A stretch of 64,000 nucleotides of DNA from Rhizomys pruinosus (GCA_009823505.1 VZQC01000610.1:1650806-1714805), one strand, 5' to 3'; positions 43,991 to 55,968 are shown, counted from the stretch's first letter. Numbers and translations: made by a program. The notes: generated by a model not told the origin, from the sequence alone.

Positions 43991-44433
43991 CCCTGCATAC
44001 TCCCATTCCTGTGCACATTCCCTTCCCAGGCTCCCTCCCAGTAGTGCTGAGCAAATAACCCTGCAGTAAACTGTGCCATAGCACCACGGGTGGCTCTGCT
44101 CTCCTGAAGGGACCTTGTCCACAAGGTGACTCTTCTCTCTGAGATCTTCAGAACCCTTCGGCAGCCAACCTGGGACTAAGGTTGAGAGGCTATTTTGAAG
44201 TCTGTGTGCATGTTGACAGAGTGCTCTTTGGACCTTCTCATTACCCCCAATGTTGCCTTTTTCTCATTTCCTATATCCAGGAGGTCCCATTCTGAGGCTG
44301 ATTATCAGCCAATAATTCAAATATATGCTATCTCCTAGCAAAGTAATTGGTGCAGAATCATCCCTAAATGCTGTACAGTTTTGACCATGAAGCTACTGTG
44401 TGCTGATACAAAGGATATAAACATTCACTCTCT
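43991..44433. other. Single-copy spacer
   Basis: No feature recognised. Confidence 0.5.
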
Positions 44434-44583
44434 GAGGCTGGAGAGTTGCCTCAGCAGATAAGTCGATAGCTTATAACTGCTTATGGCTCCAGCTCTGAGA
44501 GATCCATTGCTTTCTTCTGGCCTCTGGGCACTGCACTCACATCCGCTCACACTCAGACACACGCTCACGCACATAAATTTGAA
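44434..44583 (+). mobile_element. B2-type SINE, internally deleted
   Basis: aggctggagagttgcctcag head, ggctccagctctgagagatc, ttcttctggcctctgggcac, then a CA-poor end. Much of the tRNA-like middle is missing. Confidence 0.75.
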
Positions 44584-45430
44584 GACTAAAATCTTTTCTA
44601 AAACATCCATTTTCTCCTTCTTGCACCCATGAGAGGGACCTTTTACTCCAGAAGTCTCTGGAGCCTCACTAATACCCTGAGATTACCATAGGGAGCTCAG
44701 TGTTGCAGCTTGGAGAGAAAACGGATATCAGACTAGCCAATCACAGGGACAAACTAGACCCACGAGGTAAAATTAGGAAGAGGGGTTCTGGGACCTGAGG
44801 TAGAGGCAGTGTTAGGGTGTGAAGATGAACTTTTGTGTTCTGCCCCTTTGTGAGATGTGGGCAGAACAGTAGCCCTCACACTCAAATTCCCAGGCATGGC
44901 GTCCTAAAGTCTTGTGTCTGCAGTGCTGTGAAAAATTTCACCATTCTGGTGACACCTCAGGCAGCTGATCAGGGTCTGGAGAAAAGACAGAGCATTGGTT
45001 ATGAGAGGAGCCTGCTGGAAATTTTCTGCTATTTTTGCATGTAATTTTATTCCGGCTATTTTAAAAAGGGGTTATTGTACTTTATAGGTACATGCAGAAT
45101 ATTCACAGATGAGCAAACACCTGGTTCAAGAATGTCCCCAGCACTGTATCTAGGATACAGAAGGGGCAAAGGCTAGCCATGGATCGAAGGAGGGTAGAGC
45201 CCACCAGGAGCCAGATATGTGACCAGCGGTGGGCTAGAAGTGGAGTTCCTTGCAGTGGTGTATGCCAGGTATGCAGACAGGTGTGCAGGGAACACGTGCA
45301 CAATCCTCACAGAGAGCAAGAAAGACCCTGGAGTAACAGGGCTGATCCATGGGTCCTTGTAGGGCTGCAAGGATAGTAACAGCAGCTCCCTCAGGAGATC
45401 CAGATCCCAATGTCGAGGGCCTTGATTTCT
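44584..45430. other. Single-copy stretch
   Basis: No feature recognised. The 117-codon minus frame 45173-45526 runs into the URR1-like element and is not a gene. Confidence 0.5.
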
Positions 45431-45831
45431 GTGCTGGTTAGTTTTAACTTGATACAGCCTAGAATCACCTGGAGGAAAAAAATCTAGATAAGTTTGGCCT
45501 GTGCATATGTCTGTGGGGGATTTCATTGATTCTTAATTGATATAGAAAAGCCCAGCCCACTGTGGGTAGCATCGTTCCCTATGCAGGCATTCCTGAACAG
45601 TAGACAAAGAGAAAGATAGCTCAGAGCAAGCAAGCAACCAAGCAACCAAGCAAGGGTGGGACTGTTCTCCATTTGCTCCTGACTATGGATGTGACTAGCT
45701 GCTCGACTTCCTGCCTTGACTTCCCAGAAATGAGGCACTATGACCTGGAATTGTAAGCCAGCTAACCCTATCCCCCCTCAGTTGTTCTTTGTCAGGGTAT
45801 GTTATTGCTTCAACAGAAACTAAACCAGAAC
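45431..45831 (+). mobile_element. URR1-like rodent repeat
   Basis: gtgctggttagttttaactt, gcctagaatcacctggagga, catatgtctgtgggggattt, aagcccagcccactgtgggt, actatggatgtgactagctg, tttgtcagggtatgttattg. Contains a small aagcaaccaagc tandem near 45635. Confidence 0.72.
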
Positions 45832-45913
45832 ATTTTCTTTTTCTTTCACTTGGCTGAGATCTGATTTCCTGGCAATCTTGGAAGAACATATTGTTCTGTA
45901 GAAATTGTCATCT

Positions 45914-46063
45914 TCTGGCACATACCTTTAATCCTAGCACTTGGGAGGCAGAGGCAGGTGGATCTTTGTGAGTTCAAGGCCAGCCTGGTCTACAATGTGA
46001 GTTCCAGGACAGCTGGGGCTACAGGGAGACCCTGTCTTGAAAAGACCAAAAAAAAAAAAAAAA
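45914..46063 (+). mobile_element. B1 SINE, 5'-truncated, with target-site duplication
   Basis: Starts at tctggcacatacctttaatc, so the first bases of B1 are missing. Ends aaaagaccaaa plus A-tail. Perfect 13-bp duplication, gaaattgtcatct, at 45901-45913 and 46064-46076. Confidence 0.97.
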
Positions 46064-46076
46064 GAAATTGTCATCT

Positions 46077-47105
46077 AATGTTACCTCAAACAACAAATCC
46101 AAAGTAGGCAGGGAGGTGGTACAGTGTGGCTAGCCTGATGACATTCTGTCCTAAAGGATCCCTGACCAGCTGCATGGAGCTCCAAACAGGGGTAAGGGTG
46201 TTTGTGACTGACAGTCTCCGCTTTGTCTTGAGTTGCCCATGATGACAGGTCATCTACGAATAACTCTGGTCCTAGGACCAATGGCCCTCAGGATGGCACT
46301 TGCTCACAGCCCCACTGTCAGCAGCCCTGATTCCAGACGTGAGCTCTGCCTTCCTTTGAATAGGAAATATATCAGTAGAACTTCCCACTTACTCTGTTCG
46401 CCCAAGTATTTCTCCCTGCATCCCACTTAACCATCACTGAGCGTTTTAGAAGGCCATGTCAGTCAGAGCCTGGGATAATAGCTCTGCCATTACCTAGAGC
46501 ATTGTTGAAATATGAAGGGCAAAGTGTGCCTCGTTATTCAGGTTTTCAGACGTCATGGCACCTAGCCAAAGTGGTCCATTAACTCCCAGAGCCGCACGCC
46601 GAGGCTCTCCACCCTGAAATTGTAATTCCTTTTCAAGGAAGTGAAGTTGAAGGCGCTCATCAGCCTCAATACTCCAGGGTCTCTCCCATCTACAGATGCA
46701 TTATCTATGCCTGAGGCTTTCGGAGTCCATCTTCTGAGAGCTTGATGTACAGTTTTCAGAGCCAAGAATCCCCCACCTTTGATTCAAAACAATGAGAAAT
46801 TCAAAAGGCATCAAGGAGCACACGTGGCAGGTCTTGGGAATTCCTTGACGGTTCCTGCCATGTAGGGGCCTTTTTCATCCAGTGAGCCCCTTGTTTATAC
46901 CCTGGGAACTCAGTGTGTCTGTCTGTATTGTGGGAGTAAGGTTAGGGCTCTAACACTGCTGTGATTCTGATTTTCACCATGACATAAGCTTGGTTTAGTG
47001 CATTAAAACAGCAAAAACAGTCCCAGCCAACCAGCGGTTGGTTAATCACCATGTGCTGTCTGTACCCTCTCCTCAAAATGCCCCCATCAGCGTCAGCAGG
47101 CTGTG
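46077..47105. other. Single-copy stretch
   Basis: No repeat recognised. 46560-46770 has an unbroken, balanced, repeat-free look and a CCTGAAATTGTAATTCC core, so it is a possible conserved element. Confidence 0.4.
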
Positions 47106-47325
47106 CAAGGACTGAGATGTCAAGTGCTTGTCACAAAAGCATAAGGGCCCAAGTTGTGATCCCTAAATGGCACATATAGTGTCAGCATGAGAGATGTGGA
47201 GACACGTGGTCCCCTGAGCCTCAATGGCTGGCCAGCCTTGCTACATGGTGAAGTCCAGGCCCATGAGAGACCCTGCCTCAGAAATGAAAAGATAGATGGA
47301 CAGCTCCTGAGGAAGGACACCTAAA
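47106..47325 (+). mobile_element. B4 (ID-B1 fusion) SINE, diverged
   Basis: gacatgtcaagtgcttgtca-like head (with changes), cccaagttgtgatccctaaa, ggctggccagccttgctaca, gagagaccctgcctcagaaa and a CA tail. Confidence 0.75.
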
Positions 47326-47369
47326 GTACACATACACACACACGTACACACACAAACACACACACACAC

Positions 47370-47421
<52 letters not shown>
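47326..47421. repeat. (CA)n microsatellite with CATA interruptions
   Basis: CA run of about 95 bp, the tail of the preceding B4. Confidence 0.96.
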
Positions 47422-47422
<1 letters not shown>

Positions 47423-49575
47423 ACAAGAGGCAGGTCCCATCACCCTCTCCAGATGACAGATGAGGGAAAAGAAGTCCAGTGAATTTCAGTGTCATGTTTG
47501 ATCCAGTCCCAAAGGATTGGACCTAGCTTTCAACCCCAGTCTAAGCATCCACTGTGACTGAATGTTGTGACTTGAATTTCGTTTAGTCAAACCTGGTAGC
47601 ACACAGCATCAGCAGCTGTGTTACAGTTCCCCCAGGAGTTCTGGGATGGTTTGGCTGGGTGCTCATAGCACATGGCTCCTCTGGTTTTTCCAACAGAGCA
47701 AGGAGCTGACTGCTTTCTCTCCTTCCCCTCTCTGCCTTGTCCTCCAGCCCAAGTCACCTCAGCTGCCTTGCCATGGGGTAAAACAGAACTGCTCGCCCAG
47801 AAAACAAGGGAGATGATGGCAGTCTGTTGTTTAACTTTTCTGAGGAAACATGAACAACATCTCTTCACCACAGACAGGACACCATGACAGACCAAAGGAA
47901 CACGCCTGCCAATTCCAACCTGGGGGACCAGTGAGCTGTGTCCCCGGAGCTCCCCGCACATGGTGCAGGGTTTGGGGGTTGCCATACAGCAGTGATATAC
48001 AAGTTGTCGGTTAAAACTGAGGCACTGTTGCCTGAGGCCAGCATGCAGTTTCATGAGCATCTTTGCCCGAATCTGCTTGGCCGACACCTCTTCCTGTGAG
48101 CACCCCAAGGGTCTCCCTTCCCTGCCCTCCACATTCCTTCTGTGCTCCGGGGTGGTCCTGTTAAAACCTCTGGGTTCCACATGAGCACACATAGCTGGCA
48201 TGGCCACTCAGCATACTGTATTGCCACCGTCTTTGCCTTGAAAGTGGCCCTGCACCCTAACCTTAAGCAACCTCCGTGGTTCCTCGTGGGGATGCTGCCA
48301 CACAGCTGACAGTTCTGGATTTGGGCTGTAGTTGATGAAAACATGCATCCACTTTTCCCAGAGTCAGATCCCATGGTGGCCACGTTTGCCACTGCTGGGG
48401 ATGGATCCCTGAAAGCGAGGCTCCTACAGACGAAATCGGAACAGACACAAAGGCAGAAAATCCTTCCAAGACACGTAGGCAGCCCTGTGCCCAGGGTGAC
48501 CCTACACTCCTCATTCATTTTTACTTCCATTTCTACCATTTCACCTGGGGACCTAATTGTACTTGAGAAACTTTGAGCCGCAGTGGAGAAAATGTGATAA
48601 TGAGACTTCAGGATCCAGGAGAGGGAAGACACTGAAACCTTTGCAATCACGGGCGAATGCTTTTACAGGCTGTTTCTTTTATAAGACCAAACCAGCCCTC
48701 AGCTTTATTTTTCAGAAGAGAGTCCGAAGGACAGGATTTCTCCCAATGTGCTCTCTGTGTGCGTGGCTTTCCCAGAAAATCGGTTAAGCGTCTCATGTGT
48801 TTGGAGAGGTGTGAAGGCCGCCCCCACTAAGTGAACATATGGCCAAGTGAGCAGATGCTGCAAATGTGGCTTAAGAAGCAATGCCCAGGACATTCTCTGT
48901 GGCTGGCTGGCCCATGCTGGGGAGAGGAAACAACCTCTGGTGCAAACTAGAAGGCTGATTTGGAGAATGGAGGCAGTGAGACTCCACTCAGAAGCTGCCC
49001 TAAATGACCTACTATACCTCTTCTGCACTTTCTAGATGCTGCTACATCCTTACTGTGGTGTGGCCTAGTGACTCTATCAGCCAGGGAACCTCAGCTACTC
49101 TGTATGTTCTCTGCATGAGTCTCTGGAATGTCACCTGTCTTCTTGGGAAGGGGGAAATAGCAGTCTCTCCATGAAAAATAGAAGTAATGGGGGGAGGACA
49201 GGGGTTTGCTACCTGGGCAACCTTGCCCAGCTGCTGTCACCGCAGCTCCTCCTTCACCCGGAATATCAGGATCACTGGACACACCTGCAGAGAACAGCCC
49301 TGGCTCTGGGTTCCACCTGTGCCTCCTTTCTAGGGGCGAGCTCAGACCCAGTGCAGATTGTCCCAGTGTCCTGCCTCTGTACCTGAGGGTGTGACCCCCT
49401 GCCCCCAGATGCCTGGGCTTCAACATCAAGGGACAGGGCTAGGCACTCCCTCAAAGGCTGCTGGGAAAGGTGCTGCTTCCCTCTGCTGCTGGTCCTGTTT
49501 GGCTGATTGACCTCAGAGTTTGCACAAGTTGACTTCCCCACATGGCTGGGCAGCTCCAGGCCTGATGCAATTTTA
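47422..49575. other. Repeat-poor single-copy stretch, about 2.1 kb
   Basis: No SINE or LINE. Overlapping minus frames of 206 codons (47587-48207) and 199 codons (48051-48650) have no recognisable domain and overlap one another in different phases. No paired splice signals are convincing. This is one of the better places to look for an exon or conserved element by cross-species comparison. Confidence 0.4.
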
Positions 49576-49588
49576 AGAACCATCTTTT

Positions 49589-49746
49589 GCTGGGCATGGT
49601 GGGGCACGCCTTTAATCCTAGCACTTAGGAGGCAGAGGCAGGCGGATCTTTGTGAGTTCAAGGCCAGCCTGATCTACAGAGCAAATTCCAGGACAGCTGG
49701 GGCTACAGGGAGACCCTGTCTGGAAAGACCAAAAAAAAAAAAAAAA
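49589..49746 (+). mobile_element. B1 SINE with target-site duplication
   Basis: gctgggcatggtggggcacg to ggaaagaccaaaa plus A-tail. Perfect 13-bp duplication, agaaccatctttt, at 49576-49588 and 49747-49759. Confidence 0.97.
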
Positions 49747-49759
49747 AGAACCATCTTTT

Positions 49760-50115
49760 TCCCTCACCAAACTGATGTTTATTGCAAGGCTTTCTGTGCA
49801 GATATATTCCCAAGTTAAACACCACCATCTCATAGTAAAAGGCTTTCTTTCTCTAAAAAGTTGTTTCAGAAAATAGTTCTCACAAGCCACTAACCAAAGT
49901 CTTACCTTCAAATTCTGGGAGGCATTCAACAGCTATGAAAATATCTTGTATAATTTTAGGAGTCATTTGGACTACCCTAGCCAACAACTCGAAGGAAGGG
50001 CTTCTCCTGTGTGTTACTGTTTATTGTTATGTAGTCTTCAGCTATACACATGGCCTCATGGAGAGATATTGTATGTCATTTGTCATCTGTTTTTTTACAC
50101 TAGCTAGATATTATT
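49760..50115. other. Single-copy spacer
   Basis: No feature recognised. Confidence 0.5.
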
Positions 50116-50166
50116 TTCTCTCTCTCTCTCACTCTCTCTCTCTCCCTCCCTCCCTCCCTCCCTCCA
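50116..50166. repeat. (CT)n then (CCCT)n microsatellite
   Basis: CT repeats with one CA interruption pass into about six CCCT repeats. Confidence 0.96.
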
Positions 50167-50387
50167 TACCTTCCCCATATAAAGTGTCCCCATTTCCTTA
50201 GTTCCCTCAAGCCACTAACCAAGGATGCTAGTGTTTGTAAAGTGGGCGCTGTAACCACAGTCCAGAGGCAGCATGAGCCGAGGAGCCAGGTAACATGATA
50301 CCAGCACTGGAGCGGGAGCTAGAGAAGGTTAGACCTCTGTAGAGAGACCACCATGGCCAGCTCAGGGTGGCCTTGGGAGTTTGACAG

Positions 50388-50536
50388 TTGTCCTCTAACT
50401 CTTCCCCTTCGTCCTCCTCTTTTTTGTCCATCTCATCTTTCTCCCCTCCCCTTCCTCTTCTTCCTCCTCTTCCTCTTCTTTGTCCTCTTCCTCTTTCTCC
50501 TTCTCTTCTTCTTTCTCTTCCTTTTCCTCCTCTTCA
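50388..50536. repeat. Polypyrimidine tract (CTT/CCT-rich)
   Basis: About 150 bp almost entirely C and T on the plus strand, with CTTCCTC-type subrepeats. It could form triplex DNA. The minus strand encodes only Glu/Lys runs. Confidence 0.93.
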
Positions 50537-50707
50537 GTACTAGAGCTGGAGCCCAGAGCTCTGTACATACCAGCTAAGTGCTCTACCACTGAGCTGTATC
50601 TTCAACCCTCTTTTTGCTTTCTAGATTAAGGCAGAGTCTGAGTAAGTTGCCCAGGCTGTCCCTGAGCTTGCCATCCTCCTGCCTTGGCCTCTTAGTAGCT
50701 AGGACTC
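50537..50707 (-). mobile_element. ID-B1 type SINE, old
   Basis: ID head in reverse (gctctgtacataccagctaa, gtgctctaccactgagctgt), then a 7SL-like part (gagtaagttgcccaggctgt, ccatcctcctgccttggcct). Very diverged. Confidence 0.7.
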
Positions 50708-51015
50708 CCGTGAGCTCTCGGACCCAGCGAGAGACCATCTTATCCAAAGTAATGCAGGCAGATTTTCTGCATCTTTCTCTGGGGCTAACACATTGTTGTT
50801 TCAAAGGAACATGAGGCATCCTTCAGATAGCAGCATATCCAAGCATGGATGTGGACCAGCCATCCTTTCCCTGTTGCCCTGTCAGCTTTGTGCCTTGCTC
50901 TTCTCTGGTGGGAGAATGAACGCGGGAGGGAGCATGTGGAAGGAGGCCGAAGATTAGAGGTGACTGTCCTGGTCCTCAGCAATACCCTAAGGCAGGACAA
51001 CCCATAGGAGTCCAG
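50708..51015. other. Single-copy spacer
   Basis: No feature recognised. Confidence 0.5.
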
Positions 51016-52630
51016 TCCAGATCCTCACAGGCCATTACAGGAACTGCAGGAACCCAGGTCCTCACAGGCCACCGAAGGAACCCAGGTCTTCATAGGTCAC
51101 TGCAGGAACCCAGGTCCACACAGGCCACTGCAGGAACCCCGGACCTCACAAGCCACTGCAGGAACCCAGGTCCTCACAGGCCACTGGAGAAACCCAGGTC
51201 CTCACAGGCCACTGCAGGAACCCAGGTACTCACGGGCCACTGCAGGTACCCAGGTACTCACGGGCCACTGCAGGAACCCAGGTCCTCACGGGCCACTGCA
51301 GGAACCCAGGTACTCACGGGCCACTGCAGGATCCCAGGTCCTCACGGGCCACTGCAGGATCCCAGGTCCTCACAGGTCACTGCAGGATCCCAGGTCCTCA
51401 CAGGCCACTGCAGGAACCCAGGTACCCAGGTCCTCACAGGTCACTGCAGAAACCCAGGTCCTCACAGGTCACTGCAGGATCCCAGGTCCTCACAGGTCAC
51501 TGTAGGAACCCAGGTCCTCACAGGCCACTGCAGGAACCCAGGTCCTCACAGGCCACTGCAGGAACCCAGGTCCTCACGGGCCACTGCAGGAACCGAGGTC
51601 CTCACGGGCCACTGCAGGAACCCAGGTACTCACGGGCCACTGCAGGAACCGAGGTCCTCACAGGCCACTGCAGGAACCCAGGTACTCACAGGCCACTACA
51701 GGAACCCAGGTCCTCACGGGCCACTGCAGGAACCCAGGTACTCACGGGCCACTGCAGGTACCCAGGTCCTCACTGCAGGAACCCAGGTCCTCACAGGCCA
51801 CTGCAGGAACCCAGGTACTCATGGGCATTACAGGAACCCAGGTCCTCATGGGCCACTGCAGGAACCCAGGTCCTCACGGGCCACTGTAGGAACCCAGGTA
51901 CTCACGGGCCACTGCAGGTACCCAGGTCCTCACAGGCCACTGCAGGAACCCAGGTCTTCACAGGCCACTGCAGGAACCCAGGTCCTCACAGGCCACTGCA
52001 GGAACCCAGGTACTCACGGGCCACTGCAGGTACCCAGGTCCTCACAGGCCACTGCAGGTACCCAGGTCCTCACAGGCCATTACAGGAACCCAGGTCCTCA
52101 CAGGCCACTGCAGGAACCCAGGTCCTCACAGGCCATTACAGGAACCCAGGTCCTCACAGGCCACTGCAGGAACCCAGGTCCTCACAGGTCACTGCAGGTC
52201 CCCAGGTCCCCACAGGTCACTGCAGGAACCCAGGTCTTCACAGGCCACTGCAGGAACCCAGGTCTTCACAGGCCACTGCAGGAACCCAGGTCCCCACAGG
52301 TCACTGCAGGATCCCAGGTCCATACAGGCCACTGCAGGAACCCAGGTCCACACAGGCCACTGCAGGAACCCAGGTCCACACAGGCCACTGCAGGAACCCA
52401 GGTCCTCACAGGCCACTGCAGGATCCCAGGTCCTCACAGGCCACTGCAGGATCCCAGGTCCTCACAGGTCACTGCAGAAACCCAGGTCCTCATAGGTCAC
52501 TGCAGAAACCCAGGTCCCCACAGGTCACTGCAGGATCCCAGGTCCACACAGGCCACTGCAGGATCCCAGGTCCACACAGGCCACTGCAGGAACCCAGGTC
52601 CACACAGGCCACTGCAGGAGCCCAGGTCCA
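51016..52630. repeat. 28-bp minisatellite, about 57 copies (1.6 kb)
   Basis: Unit of 28 bp: gaacccaggtcctcacaggc followed by cactgcag. Variant positions give recognisable unit types (tcctcacagg, tactcacggg, tccacacagg, tccccacagg, tcttcacagg, ggatccc versus ggaaccc). The tactcacggg type is confined to about 51225-52025, and the tccacacagg type is concentrated at 52320-52620. A few units are shortened, for example near 51420 and 51770. Frames on the minus strand are repeat artefacts. Confidence 0.98.
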
Positions 52631-53005
52631 GAAGACAAGGCCCTGCTGGCCAGGTGGAGACAGTGAGAAGCAGACTTGATGGTGTGCATCTCCTTCTGAT
52701 GGCATCCAGTTCAGGGAAGCTAACTTCCTTTTATGTTGTTATTTACCCTTTCCTTGAGGTCTGGGATTCCTCTTGTTAACAAAACCCAACAGCACCCACC
52801 ATTCAAACCTTCACAGACAAAAATAGATTATATGTACATTGAGAAGTCATTATATAAGTTGGTCCCAAGAACATACACCAAAGAAAACAACCAAACAACA
52901 AAGTGACTGGGAAGCAGTCTCTGCCCCGTAGATCTCCATCGCAAATGGCCAGAAGACTGACTGGCTGGTGACCAGCTTTGCCAAGGACAGTTTTTGCAAC
53001 TTTAA
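52631..53005. other. Single-copy spacer
   Basis: No feature recognised. Confidence 0.5.
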
Positions 53006-53219
53006 ATTTTCATAATTAAAATTTACTTATTTATTTATTTATTATTTATTGTATATGTGTGTGGGCCTATGGTACCATGTCATGTATATGGAGATCGGAG
53101 GACAACTTCAAGGAGTTAGTTGGTTCTTTCCTTTGATCTTGTGGGTCCTGGGGATTGAACTTGGGTCATCAAGCTTGGCAACAAGCACCTTTACCAGTGG
53201 AACCATCTTGCCAGCCCCT
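53006..53219 (-). mobile_element. B3-type (B2 superfamily) SINE
   Basis: Reverse-oriented: TTTA repeats (tail), ggagatcggaggacaacttc, ttgtgggtcctggggattga, caagcttggcaacaagcacc, ccatcttgccagcccc. Confidence 0.85.
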
Positions 53220-54929
53220 TCTGTAGCTTTTTAATGCAACAGATAAGCTGGACGCAGTGGCGCAGCCCGCTGCAAAGCTCTCTGGCTTCCATTCGACCTC
53301 TGTCAGATGGCCATGACCCTGGTAGATCACAGCTCCCACCAAGTCTCCATGGGGAAAGAAGACAAAATTTGTCTGTCCCTGAGGTCCACACTGAACAGGC
53401 TCAGAGAAGCTTGGCAAGTGCCAAGGTGCTGAAAGAGAGGGATCCTTGGACGGGCACCCCCTACTGCGCGTCCCTACCTCGCAAGTGCAGACTGCGGCAG
53501 GCTGGGGAAGGCCTGCGACCTGGTGCTGCTCCCCCCCCCCCGGTCCGTCTGTAGACAGTCTGCGTTCCAGCAGCACTATGAAGTGTCTGCTGCCTGGCAG
53601 TCGCCCTTCTCTGGCCCTGCAGAATACCAGCAGCCTTGGAGCTGGCCATGTATGTTGTGCACACAGAGTGCATGCATATCTAGCCCAAGTGTTTGGCTCA
53701 GGGGATCTTATAGACGAAGGGATGAGGTGTCTAGCCTCACAGGGCACCCAGGCTGAGGGCCTAGAGCCAGGGGAAGCTCTGCAGAGGGCTAGACACCATG
53801 GCCCCTTCCTCAAGCCCAGGTGATCCCTTTCACTCATGACACAGACATTTGTAAAACACCTTCCACAAGCCCAACATATACAAGGCAACTGTGATAGGAG
53901 TGTAGAAAGTCAGTCAACCATTCAAGGGGGTGGGAGCAGGGAGGGGGCAGTCACATGACCTTCCTCAACTCTGACATCCATTGTGGGTTTGGGGTATACC
54001 TGAGCCATCACTGAAAGCAGTTCTGGTCATGGTTGCATACAAGGAAGGACACAGATGAAGATACACAAGGAAAGAAGCTCAAGGCAGAGTCTGAGAAAGA
54101 CCAAACGCAGAACTTGGGTCCTTCACCATGCAGCCAGGACGGCGCCCCTTTCCTCACCCATAAATCTGTGAAAAAATAAAAGCTCTTTGATTACCCTATT
54201 AAGACAGAACCTCATCACGAATCAGCTCAAACAGCATCTTCCTCCCTCCGCTGCTGCCCACACCCTCTGTGGAGCCCAAGGAGCAGCACTGTTGAGGGCT
54301 CGGCCCCTCACACAGAGGCTCACTTAGTTCACACACCATGTCAGGGAGTGTCGGCTCGCTGTCAAGAACTACCGTGACATATCCAATTGCTTTGGGAACC
54401 TTTTTCTTGCAAGGAAGGAAAAGATGATTGGACACGATGACAGTTGTAAAAATGAGATGTAAGCCCTGGGGACAGTCCTTCTCATCAAGCAATAACCCAG
54501 GCACAGCAATGGCGATTCGTATAAAGGAACAAATACCTTCATCATGGGCAGCCTCATTTCTATCCAGCCCATGGGCAAAGGAGGAGAGGCAAAGCTGCTC
54601 CAGAGGGCAGGCAGCCCAGACTGAGCCAAGCCTACACCACAAACACAGGGTGGCAGTGCCCCCAGTGTCCTGCGTCAGCTTGTTGTTGGTACTGTGGGGT
54701 TGAATTGCTGGGAGGATAAGTAAATACAAATGGAAGTTCCCGCCTGCCTGCCCAACACACAGAAAAGGCAAACGGCTTTCCTGTGATGAGAATGTTGGAC
54801 TGAAGGAATCCATGGCTCGGGGCACCCTGAGACCCAGACCCCAGACCAGTTTAAGACACAATGTTATAATAGAATGAATCAAAAGAAATTAATTTGCAAA
54901 GCTGCTGGGAAACACGTTTGTTTGCATTG
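53220..54929. other. Single-copy stretch with two long unassigned frames
   Basis: Two minus-strand frames, 53169-53888 (239 codons, its end inside the B3) and 54199-54882 (227 codons), are the longest non-repetitive frames in the window. I recognise no domain, signal peptide or transmembrane segment pattern in either. 53532-53541 is a C-run. Confidence 0.4.
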
Positions 54930-55112
54930 AATGGGGCAGGCTCATGGTCAAGTGCCTGCCTAGCATGAGCACAGAGTCCTAGGTTCCATCCCCAGCACCA
55001 CATAAAGTGGATGTGGTATCATATTCCTATAATCCCAGAACATGGGATGGGGAGGCAGGAGGATCAAGCATTCAGGAGCAGCCTAGGAGACATGAGACCC
55101 TGCCTCTAAATT
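54930..55112 (+). mobile_element. ID-B1 type SINE
   Basis: gtcaagtgcctgcctagcat and aggttccatccccagcacca (ID-like head), then cctataatcccagaacatgg, aggcaggaggatcaagcatt and gagaccctgcctc (7SL-like part). Confidence 0.75.
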
Positions 55113-55913
55113 AATCAGTTTATAATAAGCTGAGGAAATTATTATTCCTAATAAGCTGAGGAAATCCTTCGTCCCAGCCAGCAGCACTGCTTTTCCCAAG
55201 GGCAAGAAGACTTAGGGAAATGAGATTTCGACTTCAGAGTTGGATTGAGCCAGATAGAGCTGTGAGACTGAGGTATTTGTGCAAAGGTGGTTGTCAAGCC
55301 AGCCAGGGATGCCTTAGACAGACATAGCCAGGTTGCCTCAGCTACCAAATGAGCTTAGCCTCAAAGACTGTAGACGCGTGAGTCGGAGGCCTGGGGAGAG
55401 TGAAGCACGGAATGTTCCAGTGAGGACCATTGAAATTCAGGTACCAGACATCTTTCCCTGGGGGAAAGCACAGCTAAGCTCTGGCCATCTCCCCTTTATT
55501 AGAGTCGACATCTTACGTGGCAGATACAAATGTGTGCTGAGGCTTAGAGGCCGCCCTGCCCTTTTTTGGGTCTCGGTGGATCAAGCTCGTGTTTTCTGGG
55601 CTGGTGATTTATTTGTGCAGAAAATGAAATACCACGCTGGCAATTAATGAGACTAGAGGGGTGTGCCTGGCGTGAATTTTTCTTGTCTGGGGTCATTGTG
55701 CAGTTAACTCACGTGTCTTACTCATGGTGCATAGACAGAGGGGAAGACACAAGCAAGTCCAGGTGGCATCTGAGGAGCAGGTGGCCTGCCGCACCTCTGC
55801 ACCCATATCGGTGGCTGGGGCTGTGCTCAGAAAGAGGCTGCAGCAGGACGGGAGGGCAGGCAGGCCCTCTGGGCAGAAGCCAGCCAATGCTACGTATGAA
55901 AACCACAGTCTCT
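55113..55913. other. Single-copy stretch with candidate conserved element
   Basis: 55540-55670 includes TGATTTATTTGTGCAG, GAAAATGAAATACCACG and GGCAATTAATGAG in repeat-free sequence, and is a candidate conserved element. No gene is called from the 104- and 157-codon frames, the second of which runs through a microsatellite and a B1. Confidence 0.4.
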
Positions 55914-55920
55914 CTCTCTC

Positions 55921-55962
<42 letters not shown>
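55914..55962. repeat. (TC)n microsatellite
   Basis: TC repeats with one GT interruption, adjoining the tail side of the next B1. Confidence 0.96.

Positions 55963-55965
<3 letters not shown>

Positions 55966-55968
<3 letters not shown>

Noticed and set aside
47587..48650. Two overlapping minus-strand frames of 206 and 199 codons
   Set aside because: They are in different phases of the same strand, show no domain, signal peptide or membrane pattern, and have no convincing splice or promoter context.
51016..52630. Possible CRISPR-like array
   Set aside because: Units are contiguous 28-bp repeats without unique spacers and lie in rodent DNA; it is a minisatellite.
53169..53888. 239-codon minus-strand frame
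   Set aside because: It starts in single-copy DNA but ends inside a B3 SINE, has no recognisable domain, and overlaps comparable frames on the plus strand.
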